From NCBI RefSeq assembly GCF_007993815.1, contig NZ_VJWE01000013.1, positions 124,001 to 188,000 on the forward strand: a stretch of DNA of 64,000 bases. The letters run 5' to 3'. Below the pieces are notes generated by a model that did no database searches, was not told the DNA's origin, and was given only the letters and a program-made list of their open reading frames with translations. Numbering within the stretch: position 1 is the stretch's first letter; every line of letters starts with the position of its first letter. Position numbers and translations under genes: made by a program. Shown here piece after piece: positions 57,684-64,000 of the stretch. The stretch is from Acidovorax delafieldii. GTDB lineage: Bacteria > Pseudomonadota > Gammaproteobacteria > Burkholderiales > Burkholderiaceae_C.

Positions 57684-58944
57684 TGCTTCCGGCCACTTCG
57701 GCCCGTATGGTGGCAGCTTCGTCAGCGAAACCCTGACCCACGCCATCCAGGAGCTGCGCGAGGCTTACGCGCGCTACCAGAACGACCCTGAATTTCTGGC
57801 TGAATTCCATTACGAACTCAAGCACTTCGTGGGTCGCCCCTCCCCCATCTACCATGCAGCGCGCACCAGCCGCGAGATGGGCGGCGCGCAGATCTATCTC
57901 AAGCGCGAAGACCTGAACCACACAGGCGCGCACAAGATCAACAACGTGATCGGCCAAGCCATGCTGGCCAAGCGCATGGGCAAGCCCCGCGTGATTGCCG
58001 AGACGGGTGCGGGCCAGCACGGCGTGGCCACTGCCACCATCTGCGCGCGCTACGGGCTCGAATGCGTTGTCTACATGGGTGCCGAAGACGTGAAGCGCCA
58101 AAGCCCCAACGTGTACCGCATGAAACTGCTGGGCGCTACGGTGGTGCCCGTGGAGTCTGGCAGCAAGACCTTGAAGGACGCCCTGAACGACGCCATGCGC
58201 GATTGGGTGGCGAATGTGGACAACACCTTCTACATCATCGGCACGGTGGCGGGCCCGCACCCCTACCCCATGATGGTGCGCGACTTCCAGAGCGTGATCG
58301 GCAAGGAATGCATTGAGCAAATGCCCAGCATGCTGGCCGAGCAAAAGGTGCTGGGCCAGCAACCCGATGCCGTGATCGCCTGTGTCGGCGGCGGCAGCAA
58401 TGCCATGGGCATCTTTCACCCTTACATCCCTTTCGAGAAAACGCGCCTCATCGGCGTGGAGGCAGCGGGCGAAGGCCTGGAGTCGGGCAAACACTCGGCA
58501 TCGCTGCAGAAGGGCAGCGCGGGTGTGCTGCACGGCAACCGCACCTTCATCCTGCAGGATGACAACGGCCAGATCACCGAAACCCATAGCATCAGCGCAG
58601 GCCTGGACTACCCCGGCGTGGGCCCGGAGCACGCCTGGTTGCAGGAAATCGGCCGCGCCGAATACGTCGGCATCACCGACCAGGAAGCGCTGGACGCCTT
58701 CCACTACCTCTGCCGCACCGAGGGCATCATCCCCGCACTCGAATCCAGTCACGCCGTGGCCTACGCCATGAAGCTGGCCAAAACCATGCGCCCAGACCAG
58801 TCGATCCTGGTCAACCTCTCGGGCCGGGGCGACAAGGACATTGGTACTGTGGCCGATCTCAGTGGCGCCGACTTTTACTGCCGACCCAGCTGCCAGGGGC
58901 AGTCCGTCAAGGGCGGCGAGCAACCCATCAAGGTGGTGAAATAA
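57661..58944 (+). CDS. trpB: Tryptophan synthase beta chain
   Basis: A 427-residue PLP enzyme that condenses indole with serine. The PLP lysine is in [17 protein letters not shown], and [13 protein letters not shown] binds the phosphate. The start [20 protein letters not shown] overlaps the trpF end by 23 bases, and trpA follows without a gap. It forms the alpha2-beta2 complex with TrpA. Confidence 0.97.
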   Translation: MNSYQQPDASGHFGPYGGSFVSETLTHAIQELREAYARYQNDPEFLAEFHYELKHFVGRPSPIYHAARTSREMGGAQIYLKREDLNHTGAHKINNVIGQAMLAKRMGKPRVIAETGAGQHGVATATICARYGLECVVYMGAEDVKRQSPNVYRMKLLGATVVPVESGSKTLKDALNDAMRDWVANVDNTFYIIGTVAGPHPYPMMVRDFQSVIGKECIEQMPSMLAEQKVLGQQPDAVIACVGGGSNAMGIFHPYIPFEKTRLIGVEAAGEGLESGKHSASLQKGSAGVLHGNRTFILQDDNGQITETHSISAGLDYPGVGPEHAWLQEIGRAEYVGITDQEALDAFHYLCRTEGIIPALESSHAVAYAMKLAKTMRPDQSILVNLSGRGDKDIGTVADLSGADFYCRPSCQGQSVKGGEQPIKVVK

Positions 58945-59754
58945 ATGAGCCGTATCGCATCCACCTTTTCTGCCCTGCAAGCACAGGGCCGCAAGGCGCT
59001 GATTCCTTATGTGACCGCCGGTTTCCCGTTTGCCGACATCACCCCCGCGCTCATGCACGGCATGGTCGAGGCCGGTGCCGACGTGATCGAGCTGGGCGTG
59101 CCCTTTTCCGACCCCATGGCCGATGGCCCGGTGATCCAGAAGGCGGGTGAAAAAGCCCTCAGCCTGGGCATTGGCATGGTGCAGGTGCTCGACCATGTGC
59201 GTGAGTTCCGCAAGCGCAACAGCACCACGCCAGTGGTGTTGATGGGCTATGCCAACCCTGTGGAACGCTACGACCAGAAGCACGGCGAAGGTGCGTTTGT
59301 GCGCGACTCTGCCGCTGCGGGCGTGGACGGCGTGCTCATCGTGGACTACCCGCCCGAAGAATGCGAAGCCTTTGCCGCCAGCCTGCGCGCGCACAGCATG
59401 GACCTGATCTTCCTGCTGGCCCCCACCAGCACGGATGAACGCATGGCCCAGGTGGCGCGTGTGGCCAGCGGCTATGTGTACTACGTGTCGCTCAAGGGCG
59501 TGACCGGCTCAGGCGCGCTGGACACGGCGGCCGTGGAGCAGATGCTGCCCCGTATTCGCCAGCACGTGACCATCCCGGTGGGTGTGGGCTTCGGCATCCG
59601 CGACGCCGCCACCGCCCAGGCCATCGGCAAGGTGGCCGATGCCGTGGTCATCGGCAGCCGCATCATCCAGTTGATTGAAGACCAGGAGCACGCCAAGGTG
59701 GTGCCCCTGACCATCGACTTCCTGCGCGGCATCCGCAAGGCCCTGGACGCCTAG
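58945..59754 (+). CDS. trpA: Tryptophan synthase alpha chain
   Basis: A 269-residue TIM barrel that releases indole from indole-3-glycerol phosphate. The catalytic glutamate is in [19 protein letters not shown] and the aspartate in [13 protein letters not shown]; the phosphate-binding [12 protein letters not shown] is present. The ATG directly follows the trpB stop codon. Confidence 0.97.
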   Translation: MSRIASTFSALQAQGRKALIPYVTAGFPFADITPALMHGMVEAGADVIELGVPFSDPMADGPVIQKAGEKALSLGIGMVQVLDHVREFRKRNSTTPVVLMGYANPVERYDQKHGEGAFVRDSAAAGVDGVLIVDYPPEECEAFAASLRAHSMDLIFLLAPTSTDERMAQVARVASGYVYYVSLKGVTGSGALDTAAVEQMLPRIRQHVTIPVGVGFGIRDAATAQAIGKVADAVVIGSRIIQLIEDQEHAKVVPLTIDFLRGIRKALDA

Positions 59755-59869
59755 TCGCATAATGCAGCCCGGCGCATCCTGCGGGGTGCGCCGACAGATT
59801 CACACCCGGCCTGCCCCGCAAACGCCTACGGGCTTTGTAGCAGGTCGCGCCACTGAAGAGGAGAACACC

Positions 59870-60742
59870 ATGTCCTGGCTCGAAAAACTTCTGCCCGCCA
59901 AAATCCAGCAAACCGACCCCACCGAGCGCCGTCAGGTGCCCGAAGGCCTGTGGATCAAGTGCCCGAGCTGCGAGACGGTGCTCTACAAGGCCGACCTGGA
60001 GCACAACCAGAATGTGTGCCCCCACTGCAGCCACCACCACCGCATCGGTGCGCGCGCCCGACTGGACGCATTTCTGGATGCTGAAGGCCGCTACGAAATC
60101 GGCCAGGAAGTGCTGCCCGTAGACGCGCTCAAGTTCAAGGACAGCCGCAAGTACCCCGAGCGCCTGAAGGAAGCCCTGGAGAACACCGGCGAGACCGACG
60201 CCCTCATCGTGATGGGCGGCGCGGTCAAGAGCATCAACGTCGTCGCCGCCTGCTTCGAGTTCGACTTCATGGGCGGCTCCATGGGGTCCGTGGTGGGCGA
60301 GCGATTTGTGCGTGGCGTGGAAACCGCCATCGAGCAAAAGGTGCCCTTCATCTGCTTCACCGCCACCGGCGGCGCACGCATGCAGGAAGGCCTGCTGTCG
60401 CTCATGCAGATGGCAAAGACCAACGCAGCGCTGACCCGCCTGGCCAAGAAGGGCCTGCCCTACATCAGTGTGCTGACCGACCCCACCATGGGTGGCGTGA
60501 GCGCAGGTTTTGCCTTTGTGGGCGACATCGTGATTGCCGAGCCCAAGGCGCTGATCGGCTTTGCTGGCCCGCGCGTGATCGAATCCACCGTGCGTGTGAC
60601 CCTGCCCGAGGGCTTCCAGCGTGCAGAGTTCCTGCAAACCAAGGGCGCGGTGGACTTCATCTGCGACCGCCGCGAACTGCGCAACACCGTGGCCAGCAGT
60701 TTGGCTATGCTGCAACGACTGCCTGCTGACGCGGTGATGTAA
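59870..60742 (+). CDS. accD: Acetyl-CoA carboxylase carboxyltransferase subunit beta
   Basis: A 290-residue subunit of the acetyl-CoA carboxylase carboxyltransferase, the first step of fatty acid synthesis. The four-cysteine zinc ribbon ([23 protein letters not shown]) and the crotonase-like core with [20 protein letters not shown] are complete. The start has GAAGAGGAG. It is the last gene of the trp block; folC, often next, is absent. Confidence 0.97.
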   Translation: MSWLEKLLPAKIQQTDPTERRQVPEGLWIKCPSCETVLYKADLEHNQNVCPHCSHHHRIGARARLDAFLDAEGRYEIGQEVLPVDALKFKDSRKYPERLKEALENTGETDALIVMGGAVKSINVVAACFEFDFMGGSMGSVVGERFVRGVETAIEQKVPFICFTATGGARMQEGLLSLMQMAKTNAALTRLAKKGLPYISVLTDPTMGGVSAGFAFVGDIVIAEPKALIGFAGPRVIESTVRVTLPEGFQRAEFLQTKGAVDFICDRRELRNTVASSLAMLQRLPADAVM

Positions 60743-60781
60743 ATACCCGGTCCCCGAAAAGGGGACTGAGTGAGGCCTCAC

Positions 60782-60835
60782 CACGCCATTGCTATATTTT
60801 CAATAGCAAACAGAGCATACTTGGCTAGCGCATCG
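60782..60835 (+). repeat. Degenerate palindromic intergenic repeat, copy 5
   Basis: The stretch between accD and the YggT gene contains TTGCTATATTTTCAATAGCAA, a 7-base inverted repeat, followed by GAGCAT and GGCTAGCGCATCGGGCC, in the block order of copy 2. It lies between converging genes and may act as a terminator. Confidence 0.55.
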
Positions 60836-60849
60836 GGCCTTTGGGATGC

Positions 60850-61401
60850 TTAACGCATCACACTGGCCTGCAAATGACCCAGAACAATCATCACGACCTG
60901 CAGCGCCACCAGCGCCACCAATGGCGACAGGTCGAAGCCGCCCATCAGCGGAATGACGCGCCGAAAAGGACGCAACACGGGTTCACACAGGCGCGCGATC
61001 ACATCCGCCAGCGGTGAACGGCCACCCTGTACCCAGGACAGGACGGCATAGACAATCAGCAGGCCGATCAGCCCCGAGACCGCCACGCGCAGCAGCCCGA
61101 ACAATGCCAGCCAGGGCAACCACGCCCATGCCGATCCTGCACCGAGCAGCAACGTCAACAACGCGTACTGCACCAGCTGCACCAGCATCGCTGCCACCAG
61201 ACTGGACACATCCCAACGCCCCGCAGGGGGGATCACCCGTCGCAGCGGCATGATCAGCCAATCGGTCAACGCAAACACCAACCCACCGACCGGGTTGGAG
61301 AACGGCACCCGCTGCCACTGCATGTACAGCCGCAAAAGGCAGGCTCCGGTCAGCAAGCCGCCAACAACATCGAGCAGGAAAGAGGCGATCTGATAGAGCA
61401 T
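60850..61401 (-). CDS. YggT family membrane protein
   Basis: A 183-residue protein with two YGGT repeats of two helices each: the first with PVGGLVFALTDWLIMPLRRVIP, the second with VLSWVQGG and ARLCEPVLRPFRRVIPLMGGFDLSPLVAL. YggT proteins are linked to osmotic tolerance and membrane shape; exact function is unclear. The start was set at 61401 (MLYQIASFLLDVVGG) in place of a non-ATG start ten codons upstream. Confidence 0.9.
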   Translation of the reverse strand: MLYQIASFLLDVVGGLLTGACLLRLYMQWQRVPFSNPVGGLVFALTDWLIMPLRRVIPPAGRWDVSSLVAAMLVQLVQYALLTLLLGAGSAWAWLPWLALFGLLRVAVSGLIGLLIVYAVLSWVQGGRSPLADVIARLCEPVLRPFRRVIPLMGGFDLSPLVALVALQVVMIVLGHLQASVMR

Positions 61402-61480
61402 GGATGAGACAAAAACAGTGGTGTGCAGCAAAAGCCGACGGTGTCATGGGATGATAGCGGGCGAAGGCATCCGCGCGCCC

Positions 61481-62116
61481 ATGACCCCACCCCTCACCTT
61501 GTCGTCCCTGCCGCTTTTCCCCCTGGGCTCTGTCTTGTTCCCGGACGGAGTGCTAGCTCTGAGGGTGTTTGAGGTGCGCTACCTGGACATGGTGCGCAAG
61601 TGCCACCGGACAGGCGCCCCCTTCGGCGTGGTTGCACTCACCCAAGGCCAGGAAGTGCGCCAAGCCGGAGCGCCAGAAGAACGCTTCAACGACATCGGTA
61701 CCCTGGCCATCATCGAGCAATTGGAGACACCCCAGCCCGGACTGGTCACCCTGTTATGCCGTGGTAGCCAGCGTTTTCGTATCACTCAGCGCCATCACCT
61801 GCAGCACGGCCTTTGGATTGCTGACGTCGATCACGTCGAACAGGATCTGACAGTGCCGGTTCCAGACGATCTCAAAAAGGCGTCAACTGCATTGGCGCAG
61901 GTCTTGCACACGCTGCAGGTACGCGACCCAGACATGCCCCACTTGATCACCCCCACGGCAGCACAACTGAACGATTGCGGCTGGGTGGCGAACCGATGGT
62001 GCGAACTGCTGCCAGTGCCACTGGAGCTGAAACAGCGACTGATGGAGCTAGACAACCCCCTGGTCCGCCTGGAACTGGTGGGGGATGTGCTGGAGCGGAC
62101 GGGGATCGCGCAGTAG
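61481..62116 (+). CDS. LON peptidase substrate-binding domain protein
   Basis: A 211-residue protein that holds only the Lon N-terminal substrate-binding domain, with SLPLFPLGSVLFPDGVLALRVFEVRYLDMV at its start; no ATPase or peptidase part. Cytoplasmic. Such proteins are common and their role is unproven. Several starts are possible; 61481 fits the domain best. Divergent to the YggT gene 80 bases away. Confidence 0.88.
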   Translation: MTPPLTLSSLPLFPLGSVLFPDGVLALRVFEVRYLDMVRKCHRTGAPFGVVALTQGQEVRQAGAPEERFNDIGTLAIIEQLETPQPGLVTLLCRGSQRFRITQRHHLQHGLWIADVDHVEQDLTVPVPDDLKKASTALAQVLHTLQVRDPDMPHLITPTAAQLNDCGWVANRWCELLPVPLELKQRLMELDNPLVRLELVGDVLERTGIAQ

Positions 62117-62143
62117 CGCGAGAGACACAGGCCGCAGCCTGAG

Positions 62144-63967
62144 TCAACGGACTGTGTATTCAGGTACCAGACTCTGGAGCCAGGCACGCAGCGACGAAGC
62201 TGCCGGGGCAACCCCTAAACTCTCAATATCGCTGCAGACCGTCTCAGGGTTCAGGCGGCCCGGTGAGCTGGTTTTGGCTACGTGCAGTTTGGGATGTGGT
62301 GTCGGAATAGTGGTTTCGCCATTGGCAAGAAGCTCTTCGTAGAGTTTCTCTCCGGGTCTGAGCCCTGTGAACACCACAGGAATTTCCTGCTCGTTTTTGC
62401 CAGACAACCGTATCAATATCTTCGCGAGATCAAGGATTTTGACGGGCTCCCCCATATCCAGCACAAAAATCTGCCCTGATTGCCCCATCAAACCAGCCTG
62501 CAGAACCAGTTGGGCAGCTTCCGGAATCGTCATGAAGTAACGAACAATGTCCGGATGCGTGACTGTTACAGGACCGCCACGTGCGATCTGAGCAGAAAAC
62601 AACGGAACAACCGAGCCACTGGAACCCAACACGTTTCCAAAACGCACGGCCACAAAACGCGTGCTTTCGCATTCGCTAGCCACCGACTGCATAACCAGTT
62701 CAGCGAGCCGTTTACTCGCACCCATGACATTGGTCGGGTTGACCGCTTTATCGGTGGATATCAGCACAAAACGCGTAGCTCCGACAGCGCCAGCGACGCG
62801 AGTAGCATTCAACGTTCCTAACACATTGGTGCGCAGGGCTTCCACCTCGTTCAAAGACTCCATCAAAGGAACATGCTTGTAGGCGGCAGCATGAAATACC
62901 ACCGTCGGTCGGTGGAGCTGAGCAATGGCAAGCAATCGCTCATATTCTCGGACGTTGGCGGTGTAGTAAAGCCCTTGCATTTGGGGATGAGCCCTGCGTA
63001 GCTCTTGCTCCAATTGGTAGATGGCGTATTCGGACACGTCAACACACACAAGCCGCGCAACACCAAAGCGCGCAATCTGGCGGCACAATTCAGATCCAAT
63101 CGAACCTCCTGCACCGGTGACCAGCACCGTCTCTCCGGTAATGAGATCAGACAGGCCCTTTTCATCCAGCGCCACAGGCGCTCTACCCAGCAAGTCCTCC
63201 AGCTCGATACGCCTAGGTTGACCATCTTCAGCGCGCAGCCACTCGTCCGGCCGCGGCATTGTCAAAAGGGGCAGACTCGCTTCGCTAGCACCCATGAGCA
63301 CTTCTCGCCGGGCATCAGACCCTGCGGCCAAGACCACAAGGGCGGCTACCGCTTGGGTGCGCGCAGCAATATGGGAGAGGTCGCCCAAACCTCCCAGCAC
63401 GCTCAGTCCCTGCAGGCTGCGGCCTTTTTCGGCGGCGATGGGACTGACGATACCCACCGGCGACCACAGCCGCGCCCCGCGCAACGCAGGCAGTGCCGCT
63501 GCCGCGTCTTGAACCGAACCCACCAGCAGCAAGGGCTTGCCGGTAGGTGCACTTTGCCCACGGTTGACCAGCAATAGTCGGGCGCTGATGCGGGCACCGC
63601 CCAAAAGCAGCAACACCAACATGGGATGCAACAGCAGCACCGAGCGCGGGAAGGACCCGACTCGCAGCATCAGCACTGCAGACGCAGACAACAAACCGGC
63701 GAACACCACGCCATATACAAGGCGCGTGAGTTCGGCCACGCTGGTATAGCGCCAGATGTGGCGGTACACCCCCCATACCAGCAGACTCGTACCAAACCCG
63801 AGCAACGGCCATGGCAGGGTGTCAACCATCATGGCCTGGAATTCATCGGGTGTCTCGAGGTTGAAGCGGAGCCAAAACGCAAGCCACCAGCCAAGTGCAA
63901 CCAGTGCCAAGTCGATCGGCAGCTGCAGCCAACGGTTGCTCATAGGCTGCACACTGCTCACGGGCAT
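62144..63967 (-). CDS. Membrane-bound UDP-sugar 4,6-dehydratase (PglF/WbpM/CapD family)
   Basis: A 607-residue protein. The N-terminal 120 residues hold four membrane helices; a first nucleotide-binding-like domain (LLLVGSVQDAAAA) follows, then the SDR domain with the NAD motif TGAGGSIGSELCRQ near 281 and the catalytic stretch STDKAVNPTNVMGASKR near 403-418. Methionine replaces the usual SDR tyrosine, as in WbpM/FlaA1 dehydratases. It likely makes UDP-4-keto-6-deoxy-GlcNAc for O-antigen or capsule. The start at 63967 is uncertain; 63943 is the alternative. Neighbours lie beyond the edge. Confidence 0.9.
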   Translation of the reverse strand: MPVSSVQPMSNRWLQLPIDLALVALGWWLAFWLRFNLETPDEFQAMMVDTLPWPLLGFGTSLLVWGVYRHIWRYTSVAELTRLVYGVVFAGLLSASAVLMLRVGSFPRSVLLLHPMLVLLLLGGARISARLLLVNRGQSAPTGKPLLLVGSVQDAAAALPALRGARLWSPVGIVSPIAAEKGRSLQGLSVLGGLGDLSHIAARTQAVAALVVLAAGSDARREVLMGASEASLPLLTMPRPDEWLRAEDGQPRRIELEDLLGRAPVALDEKGLSDLITGETVLVTGAGGSIGSELCRQIARFGVARLVCVDVSEYAIYQLEQELRRAHPQMQGLYYTANVREYERLLAIAQLHRPTVVFHAAAYKHVPLMESLNEVEALRTNVLGTLNATRVAGAVGATRFVLISTDKAVNPTNVMGASKRLAELVMQSVASECESTRFVAVRFGNVLGSSGSVVPLFSAQIARGGPVTVTHPDIVRYFMTIPEAAQLVLQAGLMGQSGQIFVLDMGEPVKILDLAKILIRLSGKNEQEIPVVFTGLRPGEKLYEELLANGETTIPTPHPKLHVAKTSSPGRLNPETVCSDIESLGVAPAASSLRAWLQSLVPEYTVR

Positions 63968-64000
63968 ATCGGTTGCGTGACACAGGGTAGCACGGCGCTC

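Overview
The window looks like a chromosomal housekeeping segment of a betaproteobacterium, most likely Comamonadaceae (Acidovorax-like). I infer this from the high GC content, the protein sequences, and gene orders typical of the order: rpsO-pnp-quinone oxidoreductase-tpiA-secG-tRNA-Leu-nuoA..N, rpsF-priB-rpsR-rplI-dnaB, grpE-dnaK-dnaJ, alanine aminotransferase-hom-thrC, and leuC-leuD-leuB-asd-fimV-truA-trpF-trpB-trpA-accD. I see no rRNA, CRISPR array, prophage or insertion sequence.

Layout: 1-2667 holds the edge of a branched-chain amino acid (Liv-type) ABC ATPase gene (minus) and a divergent MsbA-like exporter (plus). From 2715 to 23428 one long minus-strand block encodes rpsO, pnp, a quinone oxidoreductase, tpiA, secG, tRNA-Leu(GAG), all 14 subunits of respiratory complex I (nuoA to nuoN) and two small accessory genes (DUF2818, DUF1178). 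From 23776 to 28878 there are molybdenum cofactor genes (moaE, moaD, moeA, mobB, minus) interrupted by a plus-strand block of two unknown small proteins and a dihydrodipicolinate synthase-like aldolase. From 29023 to 34581 comes a minus-strand threonine/alanine cluster (aminotransferase, DUF1176 protein, hom, small membrane protein, thrC). From 34731 to 38201 there is a peroxiredoxin and a PIN-PhoH protein with a coupled membrane protein (plus). From 38331 to 41361 (minus) lie dnaB and the ribosomal/primosomal operon rpsF-priB-rpsR-rplI. From 41670 onward (plus) come the heat-shock genes grpE-dnaK-dnaJ, a beta-CASP metallo-hydrolase, a LysR regulator, then the leucine, aspartate-semialdehyde, pilus/peptidoglycan (fimV), tRNA modification and tryptophan genes, and accD. 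The right edge has a YggT protein, a Lon-N-terminal-domain protein and a UDP-sugar 4,6-dehydratase.

Most genes are ordinary. The most interesting material lies between genes. (1) Upstream of asd, an apparently leaderless 34-codon ORF ends in a run of Thr, Ile and Lys codons, followed by mutually exclusive hairpins; this reads like a ribosome-mediated attenuator for the aspartate-family pathway. (2) The dapA-like gene has a leader of similar design: promoter placing the start site at an ATG, a 29-codon ORF with Lys codons near its end, and two competing hairpins. (3) A short degenerate palindromic repeat occurs in at least five intergenic spots and seems to lie inside two coding sequences (a LysR regulator and trpF). 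All motif and structure calls were made by eye, without folding, alignment or database searches.
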